From OLB7 sp966250335 (GTDB lineage: Bacteria; Bacteroidota; Ignavibacteria; OLB7), in contig CBINGZ010000033.1 of the NCBI GenBank assembly GCA_966250335.1, positions 3,665 through 67,664 of the forward strand: a stretch of DNA of 64,000 nt, read 5' to 3'. The translations under genes and the position numbers were made by a program. Under the pieces are notes generated by a model, which saw only the letters and a list, made by a program, of their open reading frames with translations, searched no databases and had not been told where the DNA came from. Of the stretch, positions 8,837-17,636 are shown piece by piece (positions within the stretch are counted from its first letter, which is position 1; every line of letters starts with the position of its first letter).

Positions 8837-9544
8837 TTACTCGCTCTTGCTGCCGCTGGAGAGCTGGCCGGCCGGGGTCGAGCCCATGCCGAGCTGCATC
8901 TTCAGGGCGGCCAGGTCGTCGTCGACGGCTGCGCCGGTTCCCAGGGCCTTGAACTGATCCTCAAGCGATGTGTTCTCGCCCGCGAGCTGCGCGAACGCCT
9001 CCGCCTCCGCCTCGGTCTTCTCCACCTTCTGCTCCAGCCTGTCGAACTTGGAGAAGGCGTCGCTGCCGATACCGGCGAACGACTGGGCGATCTCCTTCTT
9101 CGCCTTGGCCGCCTGCGAACGGGCGATCAGGGTGTTCTGGCGCATGCGCGCCTCATCCAGCTTGGACTTCAGCTGATCGAGCTGGCCGCGCAGATTGGTG
9201 GAGGTGGAGCGGGCTTCCCCCAGCATCCGTTCCAGATCGACGACGTTCTTGGAGATGGTGTTCTTCCGCTCCAGCGCCTGGCGCGCAAGGTCGTCGCGAC
9301 CCGCGGTGACGGCCTGGACCGCCTTCCCCTGCCAGTCGTTCGCCTGGGCGAGCTGCTTGTTGTACTGGCGCTCCAGCGACTTCTCGTTGGCGATGGCGGT
9401 GCCGACCGCCAGGGTCGCCTTGTTCACCGCTTCTTCCATCTCGATGACCATCTGCTTGATCATCTTCTCCGGGTCTTCAGCGCGATCGAGGATATCGTTG
9501 ATGTTGGCCTTGAAGATATCGGCCATCCGTCCGAAAATACTCAT
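8837..9544 (-). CDS. pspA: PspA/IM30 family membrane-stress protein
   Basis: 235 aa, almost entirely helical coiled coil. PspA/IM30 (Vipp1) proteins are ESCRT-III-like, bind the inner face of the cytoplasmic membrane and protect it during stress. The N-terminal amphipathic helix MSIFGRMADIFKANINDILD and the following EDPEKMIKQMVIEMEEAV are characteristic. The C-terminal portion ends with AALKMQLGMGS and a short Ser/Gly tail. No pspF or pspBC partner is in view. It lies upstream of the YbjN-like gene and downstream of the biotin-carrier gene, all on the same strand. Confidence 0.93.
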   Translation of the reverse strand: MSIFGRMADIFKANINDILDRAEDPEKMIKQMVIEMEEAVNKATLAVGTAIANEKSLERQYNKQLAQANDWQGKAVQAVTAGRDDLARQALERKNTISKNVVDLERMLGEARSTSTNLRGQLDQLKSKLDEARMRQNTLIARSQAAKAKKEIAQSFAGIGSDAFSKFDRLEQKVEKTEAEAEAFAQLAGENTSLEDQFKALGTGAAVDDDLAALKMQLGMGSTPAGQLSSGSKSE

Positions 9545-9614
9545 GATCTGATCTTCCTATGATTGGTTGATTGGGTTGTCGACGTATCAGCAACGATCGT
9601 TCCCGGGGGTCGGG

Positions 9615-10154
9615 TCATCCTTCCGGCTCCGCCGCCTGCAGCTCCACCAGCGGCGTCCCCTTCTCCACGGCGGTTCCGGGCCTGGCGATCACCCTCTTGA
9701 CGGCCAGTCGCGACGGGGCCTTGATCTCGTTCTCCATCTTCATCGCTTCAAGGATGCAGAGCGAACGTCCCTTCTCCACGATCTCTCCCTCGGTCACCAG
9801 CATCTCCTTGAGCAGCCCCGGCATCGGGGCCGTGACGATCTGCCCGACGGCATTGCCGGCCGCGCTGCTCTTGCGGAGCGCGGTCAGGCGCTCGTCGCGA
9901 CCGGTGACCGTGCGTGCCGGGATCGCCTCCCCACGGATATAGACCATGTAGAGATGCTCCTCATCGGTCTCCTCCACATAGATCGGAACTGTGCTACCGT
10001 CGGGGAGCGTTCCCCTGAAGCTCCGGAGGCCGCTCCCCTGTTCCACGGGGACGGGGCGCCGATCGTCTCCGGCCCGGAGCCCATATTCGTCGGCGGTTAT
10101 CTGAAGTTTCGTGCCGCCTGTTTCGACGGTGTAGATTCTGCGGAGATCGTTCAT
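9615..10154 (-). CDS. Biotin carboxyl carrier (biotinyl-domain) protein
   Basis: 179 aa. The C-terminal 75 residues are a biotinyl domain with the biotinylation site EAMKMENEI and flanking AMPGLLKEMLV and VEKGTPLVELQA. The N-terminal 90 residues form a beta-rich domain similar to the region before the biotinyl domain in acyl-CoA carboxylase alpha chains and in decarboxylase-type carriers. It would carry carboxy-biotin between a carboxylase and a carboxyltransferase (acetyl- or propionyl-CoA carboxylase), but neither partner is in this window, so the specific enzyme is unknown. A perfect -7 box (10159-10166) lies only four bases upstream of the ATG, suggesting a leaderless mRNA. Confidence 0.85.
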   Translation of the reverse strand: MNDLRRIYTVETGGTKLQITADEYGLRAGDDRRPVPVEQGSGLRSFRGTLPDGSTVPIYVEETDEEHLYMVYIRGEAIPARTVTGRDERLTALRKSSAAGNAVGQIVTAPMPGLLKEMLVTEGEIVEKGRSLCILEAMKMENEIKAPSRLAVKRVIARPGTAVEKGTPLVELQAAEPEG

Positions 10155-10158
10155 GGCG

Positions 10159-10166
10159 CAAAACTA
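10159..10166 (-). promoter_or_regulatory. -7 box abutting the biotin-carrier start codon
   Basis: On the - strand this reads TAGTTTTG, matching TAnnTTTG. The spacing to the ATG at 10154 is four bases, so transcription would start at or next to the start codon. Confidence 0.45.
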
Positions 10167-10336
10167 GAGAATCCGGCCCGCCCGGTAAAACGTTATCGGC
10201 ACGGCGACCGGCCGCGCGGCCCGATAAATCCCCTCCCGTTACCGGCGGACCCCGCGCCGTTACGACTTGCTACGTTGCGCGGGGTAGCGATCGCCGGCCT
10301 GTGACGTGAACAAAGAGAACGAAAGGGACCGCAGTG

Positions 10337-11815
10337 ATGAACAACGATCAACCCCACAGTCCGGAATCGTACCAGCTTGAACAGGAGGCGGCCGAGGAGC
10401 CCGACGGAGCCCGGGAATCCGTTCCCGAACCTGCTCCGGGACCCGCGCCCGCCGCACGTCCCGCAACAACATCCTATGACGATCTGCTGAACGGGCCGAT
10501 CGACACCACGCTCTGGCGAATGGCAGTGCCGATGACGCTCGGTTTCCTGATCAACGCCGTCTACTCGTGGACCGATATGTATTTCGTCTCCAGGATCGGC
10601 GATACTGCCGTGGCCTCCCTCGGCTTCAGCGATCAGATCATGTTCGTCGTCTTCACGCTCGGCAGCGGCTTCTCGATCGGCACCGGCATCGTGATCGCCA
10701 GACGGATCGGAGAGGGACGCCGCCGCGAGGCGGAGCAGGTCGCAACGGAGTCGTTCACCTTCATGGCGCTCTACGCGGCGCTGCTGGCGCTCGCCATCTC
10801 GCAGATTCTTCCGAGCGTCCTCGATCTGATGCGGCTGCACGGCGAGCTGCGGGAGGATACGAACATCTTCGTGAACATGCTCCTCTTCGGTCTGCCGGCG
10901 AACCTGCTGACGTTCCAGATGAACGCCACGCTCCGCTCCACCGGCAACACGGTCTTCCCGATGACGGTCCTGATCGTCTCAGCCGTCGTCAACGCGATCC
11001 TGGCGCCGATCCTCATCTTCGGGTTCATCGGGATTCCGCCGATGGGAGTCCGGGGGGCGGGGATCGCCACGGCGACGGCTCAGTGGAGCGCGGCGGTCGT
11101 ATCGATGATCGCCCTCTACTCCGGAAGGCTCAACCTGAAACTCGGCCGCCCCACGCTCAGGTTCGACTGGAGCATCATCCGGACGATCTTCGGCATCGGG
11201 GTGGCGGCGTCGCTCCAGGGGATCGCCGTCAGCGCGACCCGTCTGGTGATCCTCTCGATCGTCAACTCGTTCGGCGCGGCGGCGGTGACGGCCCAGGCGA
11301 TCGGCGCCCGGGTCGACGTCCTCGTCTTCATGCCGGTCTACGCCACGGGGATCGCCATCGAGACGCTGGTGGGACACAGCATCGGGGCGGGACGACTCGA
11401 TCGCGTGAAAAAGTTCCGGACGGCGGCGATACGCGATCTGGGGCTGCTGATGATCGCCGCCGGCGCCGTGATCTATTTCCTGGCGGATGATATCGCCCGG
11501 ATCTTCACCTCCGACCCCACGGTGATCGAGACCACGGTGCATTATCTGCATATCGCGGTCTTCGGCTACATCTTCTTCAGCATCGGACAGGCCGGCACCA
11601 GGTCGCTGGCGGGCGCCGGGCACTCGCTCCGCTCGATGGCGATCATCATGGTGATGCTCTTCGTCTTCCAGATACCTCTTGCGCTGATACTTTCCAGGTA
11701 TACGTCGCTCGGGGTAAGCGGAGTCTTCGCCGGGATCGCTCTCGGCTACCTCGCCTTCGCCCTCCTGAGCACGCTCGCCGTGCGGGGCGACGGGTGGATG
11801 CAGAAAAAGATCTGA
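10337..11815 (+). CDS. MATE family efflux transporter
   Basis: 492 aa from the ATG at 10337; a GTG lies directly before it. MATE proteins export cationic drugs or metabolites across the inner membrane in exchange for Na+ or H+. A 50-residue Pro/Glu/Ala-rich cytoplasmic N-terminus precedes about 12 hydrophobic helices in two related halves. Typical MATE segments are LWRMAVPMTLGFLINAVYSW, TDMYFVSRIGDTAVASLGFS and, in the second half, RDLGLLMIAAGAVIYFLADD and IARIFTSDPTV. The substrate is unknown. It is followed by a hairpin at 11821-11854 and then by htpG on the other strand. Confidence 0.9.
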   Translation: MNNDQPHSPESYQLEQEAAEEPDGARESVPEPAPGPAPAARPATTSYDDLLNGPIDTTLWRMAVPMTLGFLINAVYSWTDMYFVSRIGDTAVASLGFSDQIMFVVFTLGSGFSIGTGIVIARRIGEGRRREAEQVATESFTFMALYAALLALAISQILPSVLDLMRLHGELREDTNIFVNMLLFGLPANLLTFQMNATLRSTGNTVFPMTVLIVSAVVNAILAPILIFGFIGIPPMGVRGAGIATATAQWSAAVVSMIALYSGRLNLKLGRPTLRFDWSIIRTIFGIGVAASLQGIAVSATRLVILSIVNSFGAAAVTAQAIGARVDVLVFMPVYATGIAIETLVGHSIGAGRLDRVKKFRTAAIRDLGLLMIAAGAVIYFLADDIARIFTSDPTVIETTVHYLHIAVFGYIFFSIGQAGTRSLAGAGHSLRSMAIIMVMLFVFQIPLALILSRYTSLGVSGVFAGIALGYLAFALLSTLAVRGDGWMQKKI

Positions 11816-11820
11816 ACGCG

Positions 11821-11854
11821 AGAAGCCGGTCCGTCACGCGACGAACCGGCCTCT
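11821..11854. terminator. Bidirectional hairpin between the MATE gene and htpG
   Basis: GCCGGT (11825-11830) pairs with ACCGGC (11845-11850), an inner CGT/ACG pairs at 11832-11843, and AGA/TCT extends the base. It sits between two converging genes. Confidence 0.55.
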
Positions 11855-11893
11855 CCATGTTCTTCGGTCCTGAAGGAACTCCCTTCCGACCGG

Positions 11894-13837
11894 CTACCCC
11901 CGCACCATCAGATCCGCCACCAGCCTGCTGAACCTTCCCGGGTCGGGGAGCTGTCCCCCCTCCGCGATCAGCGCCTGTCCGTAGAGGAGATCGATATAAT
12001 CGGCAAGCCGCGGATCGACCGGATCGTTGTTCAGGATATCGTGCATCCTGGCGACCACCGGGTGCCCGGCATTGAGCTCCATGATCCTCTTCGACTTCGG
12101 GGTCTCCTGCCCCATCGAGCGGAGGATCTTCTCCACCTGCGGGCTCATGTCGCTCTCGTCGGCCACAAGGCAGACCGCGGAGGAGCGGAGCCGGTTGCTG
12201 AGACGGACCTCCTTCACGTTCTCGTCGAGCCGCTGGCGTATCGTGGTGAGCAACGCCCCGTACTCGAGCGCCTTCTCCTTTCGCTCTTCCTCCTCGCGCG
12301 CCTTCTCCTCCTGCGATCCCAGGTCGATATCACCGCGCATGACGGAGTGGAACTTCTTCCCCTGGAAATCGACCGCCGAGGTGGTCCAGATCTGATCCAC
12401 GGGATCGGTCAGGAAGAGAACCTCGTATCCCTTCTCGCGGAACGCCTCCATGTGGGGGGAGTTTTCCAGCACCGAACGATCGTCACCCGAGATGAAGTAG
12501 ATCGACTCCTCCCCTTCCTTCATCCTTCCGATATAATCCTTGAGCGATATAAGCTCCTCGGAGGCAGTCGAACGGAAGTAGGCGAGATCGAGGATCTGCT
12601 GCATATTCTCCTGATCCTGGAAGATCCCCTCCTTCAGCACGGCGCCCAGCTCGCGCCAGAAGGTGAGATACTTCTCCGACTCCTTCTCCTTCATCTCGCC
12701 GAGGGTGTCCAGCGTCTTCTTGGTGATCCTCTTCCGGATCAACTGGATCTGGCGGTTCTGCTGAAGGATCTCGCGGGAGATATTGAGCGGCAGATCCTCC
12801 GAGTCGACCACTCCCTTGACGAACCTGAGATAGAGCGGGAGAAGATCCTTCGCGTCATCCAGGATGAAGACGCGCTTGACGTAGAGATGGAGGCCGCGCT
12901 CACCTTCGCGCATGAAGATATCGAACGGCGCGCGCGACGGGATGAAGAGGAGCGTGTAGTATTCGAACGTCCCCTCGGCGCGGAAATGGATGGAGGTGAG
13001 GGGATCGCTCCAGTCGTGGGAGATATGCTTGTAGAATTCGTTCAGCTCCTGCTGGCTCGCCTCGCCGGCCGGGCGGGTCCAGATCGCCTTCATGGAGTTG
13101 AGCGTGTCGTCGGTCACGACCATCCCCTTCTCGTCGATGATCGCCCCCGATCCCTCCTCCTTCTCCTTGTCGCCGGCGGGGCGCGCGGTACGCATCCTGA
13201 CGGGATAGGTGACGAAATCCGAATATCGCTTAACGATACCACGGATCGTCCATTCGTCGGTGTAGTCGTTGAGGGCGTTTTCGCGGTCGACCGGTTTCAG
13301 GTGGAGGGTGACGGTCGTGCCGTGCGTGTCGCGCTCGGCCTCCTCCAGCGTATAGGAGCCGTCTCCGGTCGATTCCCAGCGCCACGCCTGCGACTCCCCC
13401 GCCTTCCGGGTGACGAGGGTGACGCGATCGGCGACCATGAAGGTGGAGTAGAAGCCGACGCCGAACTGACCGATGAGATCGGCCGGAACCGACGCCTCGC
13501 CGTCGGCACGGGACTTCATCATGGCGACGAACTCCTTGGTGCCCGATCTGGCGATGGTTCCGATATTCCGGATCAGCTCCTCACGGTCCATGCCGATGCC
13601 GTTGTCGGAGATGGTGAGGGTGTGCGCCTCCTTGTCGGGCTGGATCCGTATATGAGGATCGCGCATGAGGTCGCGCAGATTATCATCGCGAAGCGATTCG
13701 ATGCGGAGCTTGTCCAGCGCATCCGAGCTGTTGGAGACCAGCTCGCGCAGGAAGATATCCTTGTTCGAATAGACCGAATGGATCATCAGATCCAGCAACT
13801 GCCTTGCCTCGGTCTGAAATTCAAACCGTTCACTCAT
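11894..13837 (-). CDS. htpG: Molecular chaperone HtpG (Hsp90)
   Basis: 647 aa cytoplasmic ATP-dependent chaperone. The N-terminal GHKL ATPase is clear: RELVSNSSDALDKLRIESL (N box), ISDNGIGMDREELI (G1), IGQFGVGFYSTFMVAD (G2) and GTTVTLHL. The middle domain has PLYLRFVKGVVDSEDLPLNI and NISREILQQNRQI, and the C-terminal dimerisation domain has RIMELNAGHPVVARM. The ATG at 13837 gives the expected MSERFEFQTEARQLLDLMIH start. The 570-nt gap upstream contains REP-like repeats. Confidence 0.98.
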   Translation of the reverse strand: MSERFEFQTEARQLLDLMIHSVYSNKDIFLRELVSNSSDALDKLRIESLRDDNLRDLMRDPHIRIQPDKEAHTLTISDNGIGMDREELIRNIGTIARSGTKEFVAMMKSRADGEASVPADLIGQFGVGFYSTFMVADRVTLVTRKAGESQAWRWESTGDGSYTLEEAERDTHGTTVTLHLKPVDRENALNDYTDEWTIRGIVKRYSDFVTYPVRMRTARPAGDKEKEEGSGAIIDEKGMVVTDDTLNSMKAIWTRPAGEASQQELNEFYKHISHDWSDPLTSIHFRAEGTFEYYTLLFIPSRAPFDIFMREGERGLHLYVKRVFILDDAKDLLPLYLRFVKGVVDSEDLPLNISREILQQNRQIQLIRKRITKKTLDTLGEMKEKESEKYLTFWRELGAVLKEGIFQDQENMQQILDLAYFRSTASEELISLKDYIGRMKEGEESIYFISGDDRSVLENSPHMEAFREKGYEVLFLTDPVDQIWTTSAVDFQGKKFHSVMRGDIDLGSQEEKAREEEERKEKALEYGALLTTIRQRLDENVKEVRLSNRLRSSAVCLVADESDMSPQVEKILRSMGQETPKSKRIMELNAGHPVVARMHDILNNDPVDPRLADYIDLLYGQALIAEGGQLPDPGRFSRLVADLMVRG

Positions 13838-13950
13838 AGCTGTGACGTTGATTGGTTGTCGTATCCATGTTCGGGGCCTGTGAAGGAACGCCCCCAGTCG
13901 AAGCGACCGCCAAAATAGGCATCATTCTTCTTTTTCTCGTGCAACAACGG

Positions 13951-13989
13951 GGAAGGATGGTGCGCGCCTTCGGCGCTGCGGAAGAATGG
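13951..13989 (+). repeat. REP-like palindrome, copy A1
   Basis: Core ATGGTGCGCGCCTTCGGCGC contains the palindrome GCGCC-TTC-GGCGC. The flank GGAAG...ATGGTGCGC is shared with copies near 56.8 kb. Confidence 0.55.
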
Positions 13990-14007
13990 GGAGGCGCCCG
14001 CGGCTGC

Positions 14008-14038
14008 ACATGGTTCGCCCCTTCGGGGCCGGATGAAT
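14008..14038 (+). repeat. REP-like palindrome, copy A2
   Basis: ATGGTTCGCCCCTTCGGGGC has the palindrome GCCCC-TTC-GGGGC. It matches, on the opposite strand, the copy at 56774-56797 at nearly every position. Confidence 0.6.
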
Positions 14039-14409
14039 ATCGCAGGCCGGTCCATATACAACGATTCAGGTAAAGCCGCAGCACCCCCTCACAGGGAGAT
14101 CCCGATACAGCGGTTACCTCCATCGATAGGAATTCCCCCCCTTCGTTCGCATTTTCGTCGGCCACTGTCGTTCTCTTCCAACGAAGGAAAGATCGCGGCG
14201 GGCGGATGTTCAATTCGATCGCGCTATGGGATGATCCGCGGGATCGGCACACAATCCGAGATGAAGGGAACACCGGTACGGCCGACGAAGAGCTCGCATG
14301 ACCGGCAGATAGTGCGAAATCGAGGAACAACCCCAAGGACCGATATGCAACCCGGTACATCGGACCGGCTCCCATAAACGACACGCAACCGGAACAACGG
14401 ACCGAACTC

Positions 14410-14844
14410 ATGAACGACACGCAACCGGGAGCAACCTCCCCGGCGGGACTGCTTCATCATGTTGAGATATATGTCTCCGATCTGGAACGGTCGGCGGCGT
14501 TCTGGGGGTGGTTTCTGGAATCGCTCGGGTATTTCCTCTATCAGCAGTGGGAGGCGGGGCGGAGCTGGAAACTGGGGGATACCTATATCGTCTTCGTCCA
14601 GACCGAGGAGCGCTTCCTCGATATCCCCTATCATCGTTGCAGGACCGGGTTGAACCACCTGGCGTTCCATGCGGCTTCGCGCGATCAGGTAGATAAAATA
14701 CGAGACGCACTGGTCGAACGCGGCGTCGAGATCCTGTACCCCGACAGACATCCGGACGCCGGAGACGACTACTACGCCCTCTTCTTCGAGGACCCGGACC
14801 GCATCAAGGTTGAACTCGTGGCATGGGAGAATCGATCGCAATGA
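14410..14844 (+). CDS. VOC (glyoxalase/bleomycin resistance) family protein
   Basis: 144 aa, one vicinal-oxygen-chelate domain. The start of the fold is visible as LLHHVEIYVSDLERSAAFWG, followed by the second module around GLNHLAFHAASRDQVDKI and the C-terminal FFEDPDRIKVELVAWE, which carries the usual metal-ligand Glu. His in HHVEI and HLAF are likely metal ligands. The substrate is unknown: family members include lyases, dioxygenases and antibiotic-binding proteins. Its stop codon overlaps the ATG of the sensor kinase (ATGA), so the protein is probably made with the two-component system. Confidence 0.82.
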   Translation: MNDTQPGATSPAGLLHHVEIYVSDLERSAAFWGWFLESLGYFLYQQWEAGRSWKLGDTYIVFVQTEERFLDIPYHRCRTGLNHLAFHAASRDQVDKIRDALVERGVEILYPDRHPDAGDDYYALFFEDPDRIKVELVAWENRSQ

Positions 14845-16040
14845 TCGACGACTCCCACAACGGATCGGATGCCGAGACGCTCCGCCGTCGCAACAGGGAA
14901 CTGGAGATCCTCAACCGGATCGCCCAGGCTCTGAACAGACATGCGGATCTGGACCGGAGCCTTTCGACGGCGCTGGGACAGGTCGCGGAGCTGCTGGGGC
15001 TCCACACCGGATGGATCTTCCTGCTGCATGAGGAGACCGGCGAGCCCTACCTGGCCGCATCGCAGAACCTCCCCCCCGCCCTGCGGAATTCTCCCCACAC
15101 CATGACCGGCTCCTGCTACTGCCTGGATACCTTCCGCGCCGGAGACCTGGGGGGCGCCGCCAACGTGAACGTGGTGCGATGCAGCCGCCTGAAATGGTTC
15201 GTGGATGGAACGGACGGCCTCGCCTACCATTCCAGCATCCCCCTCTACGCCTACGGCGCGCGGATCGGCGTGCTCAACGTGGCAAGCACCGGCTGGCGCG
15301 AACTCTCGCAGGACGATCTTCGGCTCCTCTACACGATCGGCGATCTGCTCGGCATCGCCGTCGCAAGGGCCCGCCTCTTCGCCCGCAGCGTCAGGTTCGG
15401 CGCCGCCGAGGAACGGAACAGACTGGCGCGCGAAATCCACGACACCATCGCGCAGGGACTGGCCGGCATCACCCTGCAGCTCGAGGTGGCGGAGGCGCTC
15501 CTTGAAGGAGGCTCCCCCGAACGGGCGAAAGCCTCGGTCCGCACCGCGCTCGATCTTGCGCGCCACAACCTCGAGGAGGCCCGCCGCTCGGTGCTCGATC
15601 TGCGGGCGGCGGTGCTGGAGGGACGCTCGCTCGCCGAGGCTCTCCGGCTGCACGTGAGCCGCTGGAACGCCTCCGGCAGCGCTCCGGTAGAACTCTCGGT
15701 CTCCGATACGTTCCCGCCGATCGACCTGCGGACGGAACTTGCCCTCTATCGAATCGCGACCGAAGCGCTCAACAATATCGCGGCACATGCCGACGCCGAT
15801 TCCGCCCTCCTGACCCTGGAGGCGAGCGATGGAGAGATCCGCCTGGTCGTGGCCGACGACGGCCGCGGGTTCGATCCCTTCGCCGTTCCCGCCGAACGAC
15901 ACGGACTGGTCGGCATGCGTGAACGGGCGCATCTGCTGGGTGGGATCATGGAGATCGCCAGCTCCCCCGGCAAAGGGTGCCGTATCGAGGTCACGGTCCC
16001 GGCAGCAGGGATCCCCTCCCCCCATCAACCTCTTTCATGA
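14841..16040 (+). CDS. GAF-domain sensor histidine kinase (NarL/HPK7 family)
   Basis: 399 aa from the ATG at 14841, which overlaps the VOC stop; an in-frame ATG at 14823 is less likely. No membrane segment is seen, so the sensor is cytoplasmic. A GAF domain (about residues 25-175) contains a Cys-rich stretch, TGSCYCLDTFRAG, and later NVVRCSRLKW. The HisKA_3 dimerisation helix follows, with the phospho-accepting His in NRLAREIHDTIAQGLAGI near residue 200. A HATPase domain has TEALNNIAAHADADSA (N box) and VVADDGRGFDP (G box). It would phosphorylate the LuxR-type regulator encoded immediately downstream (ATGA overlap). The signal is unknown; the three Cys residues make a metal, Fe-S or redox cue possible. 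Confidence 0.9.
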   Translation: MIDDSHNGSDAETLRRRNRELEILNRIAQALNRHADLDRSLSTALGQVAELLGLHTGWIFLLHEETGEPYLAASQNLPPALRNSPHTMTGSCYCLDTFRAGDLGGAANVNVVRCSRLKWFVDGTDGLAYHSSIPLYAYGARIGVLNVASTGWRELSQDDLRLLYTIGDLLGIAVARARLFARSVRFGAAEERNRLAREIHDTIAQGLAGITLQLEVAEALLEGGSPERAKASVRTALDLARHNLEEARRSVLDLRAAVLEGRSLAEALRLHVSRWNASGSAPVELSVSDTFPPIDLRTELALYRIATEALNNIAAHADADSALLTLEASDGEIRLVVADDGRGFDPFAVPAERHGLVGMRERAHLLGGIMEIASSPGKGCRIEVTVPAAGIPSPHQPLS

Positions 16041-16675
16041 ACAGGCCGATACGCATACTGGTGGCCGACGACCATCCCATCGTCCGGGAAGGTCTTGTTG
16101 CGATATTGGGGACACAACCCGATCTCCTGGTCGTGGCCGAAGCGGCCGACGGTCTCGCCGCCGCCGAACTGGAGGCCGAGCTCACCCCCGACGTGATCCT
16201 CCTCGATCTGGAGATGCCGCGTCTGGACGGACTCGGCGCGCTCCGCCTGATCCGCGAGCGCAACCCGGAGGCGAAGGCGATCATCTTCACGGTCTTCGAC
16301 ACCGACGAACGGATCGTGGAGGCAATCCGTGGAGGAGCGCGGGGATATCTGCTGAAAGGATCGCCACGCGATGAGATCTTCCAGGCCGTCCGCACAGTCC
16401 ACCAGGGAGGTTCGCTGCTGCAACCGACCGTAGCCTCCAGCGTGCTCCGCTATATCTCCGGCGAATCGCGTCGCGATCCTCTCACTCTCACCCCACGCGA
16501 GCTGGAGGTCCTGCGCCTTCTGGCAACAGGACGCACCAACCGCGACATCGCCGACGAACTCACCATCTCCGAACGCACGGCAAAGTTCCACGTCAGCGCC
16601 ATCCTCGGCAAACTGGGCGCCGCCAACCGCACCGAAGCCGTAGCCATCGCCACCAAGAACTCTCTCCTCCCCTAA
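16037..16675 (+). CDS. LuxR/NarL family response regulator
   Basis: 212 aa from the ATG at 16037, overlapping the kinase stop. The receiver domain has the acidic pair in ILVADDHPIVREGL, the phospho-accepting Asp in DVILLDLEMPRLDG near residue 55, and the conserved Lys in GYLLKGSPRDE. The C-terminal helix-turn-helix of LuxR type is LTPRELEVLRLLATGRTNRD followed by SERTAKFHVSAILGKL. It is the cognate partner of the kinase before it. Target genes cannot be read from the sequence. Confidence 0.95.
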   Translation: MNRPIRILVADDHPIVREGLVAILGTQPDLLVVAEAADGLAAAELEAELTPDVILLDLEMPRLDGLGALRLIRERNPEAKAIIFTVFDTDERIVEAIRGGARGYLLKGSPRDEIFQAVRTVHQGGSLLQPTVASSVLRYISGESRRDPLTLTPRELEVLRLLATGRTNRDIADELTISERTAKFHVSAILGKLGAANRTEAVAIATKNSLLP

Positions 16676-16922
16676 CCTCACTTCTTTCTTCTTTCTTCTC
16701 TCTTTTTCTTCTCTCTGTGTCCTCTGTGACTCCCTGTTTATTTCTCCCCCCATCACATCACCCCACCCTCCCGTCCTTTCGTACAGGCTCCCCCCCTGTC
16801 CCATCGCCTGATGCCCCCCCTTCTCCACTCCCCTAGTTTCGTACCGATTCAAACCGCGAAGGTTCCCCCCTCCGCGCCCGAAGCGATATACCAACCAAAA
16901 CAGAGCTCATAGAGGAACGAAG
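16676..16922. other. Pyrimidine-rich intergenic tract
   Basis: The first 150 nt are almost purely C and T on the + strand, including CTCTCTGTGTCCTCTGTGACT. A possible -7 box (TAGTTTCG, 16834-16841) lies about 80 nt upstream of the SDR gene. No terminator hairpin or gene is seen. Confidence 0.5.
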
Positions 16923-17636
16923 ATGAACCGCAACGAACAAAGCACAGCACTCATCACCGGCGCATCAAGAGGCCTGGGCCTGGCGCTGGCAACCGCGCTG
17001 GCCGAGAGAGGATGGAACCTGGTGATCGACGCGCGAGGGAGGGAGGGACTCGACACGGCCGCCGACTCTCTCGCCCGCCTCACCGACGTCCGCGCCATCC
17101 CCGGCGACATCCTCGACCCCGCGCACAGAAACGAACTTGCCGACGCCGCCCGCTGGTTCGGAGGACTCGACCTCATCGTCAACAACGCAGGCATCCTCGG
17201 CCCCAGCCCGCAGCCCCCCCTCTTCGACTACCCGATCGACGTACTCGAAGAGGTCTTCCGGATCAACACGATAGCTCCCCTCGCGCTCCTCCAGGAACTG
17301 CGGCCGGTCATGAAGGAGGGGATCAGGATCATCAACATCACAAGCGACGCCGGAGTGGAGCCGTATCCGGGCTGGGGAGGCTACGGCGCCAGCAAGGCCG
17401 CGCTGGAGCAGCTTTCAGCGATTCTCGCCGCAGAGAATCCTCGCCTTGCGATCTACTGGGTCGACCCCGGCGACATGCGGACGCAGATGCACCAGGAGGC
17501 CTTCCCCGACGAGGATATCTCCGACCGTCCCCTCCCGGAGGCAGGCATCCCCCGTCTGCTGGCGCTGATCGACAGGAATCTGCCGAGCGGACGCTACCGC
17601 GCCGGCGCCGTCCCGGAAGGTCAGGAGGCGATATGA
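16923..17636 (+). CDS. Short-chain dehydrogenase/reductase (SDR)
   Basis: 237 aa Rossmann-fold oxidoreductase. The cofactor motif TGxxxGxG is present as LITGASRGLGLALA, the structural NNAG motif as VNNAGILG, the catalytic Ser as INITSDAGVE and the Tyr/Lys pair as YGASKAALEQL. The Asp after the second strand (VIDARGREGL) hints at NAD preference, although the Arg nearby makes this uncertain. The substrate is unknown. Its stop overlaps the ATG of a QueA-like gene (ATGA), so the two are translated together. Confidence 0.9.
   Translation: MNRNEQSTALITGASRGLGLALATALAERGWNLVIDARGREGLDTAADSLARLTDVRAIPGDILDPAHRNELADAARWFGGLDLIVNNAGILGPSPQPPLFDYPIDVLEEVFRINTIAPLALLQELRPVMKEGIRIINITSDAGVEPYPGWGGYGASKAALEQLSAILAAENPRLAIYWVDPGDMRTQMHQEAFPDEDISDRPLPEAGIPRLLALIDRNLPSGRYRAGAVPEGQEAI

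Larger units (their letters stand above)
13838..14409. other. Intergenic region with REP-like repeats
   Basis: About 570 nt between htpG (-) and the VOC gene (+). It holds two REP-like palindromes (13951-13989 and 14008-14038). It also contains a partial duplication of the VOC start region: 14373-14392 matches 14409-14428 at 19 of 20 positions, with ATA in place of the ATG. Long frames crossing this region show no family resemblance, so I do not call a gene here. Confidence 0.6.

Noticed and set aside
12041..13918. A 625-codon open frame on + opposite htpG
   Set aside because: Antisense to a clear HtpG, with the same composition artefacts.
13830..14420. A 196-codon frame on - in the htpG-VOC gap
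   Set aside because: It runs through REP repeats and overlaps the VOC start; the sequence shows no protein-like pattern.
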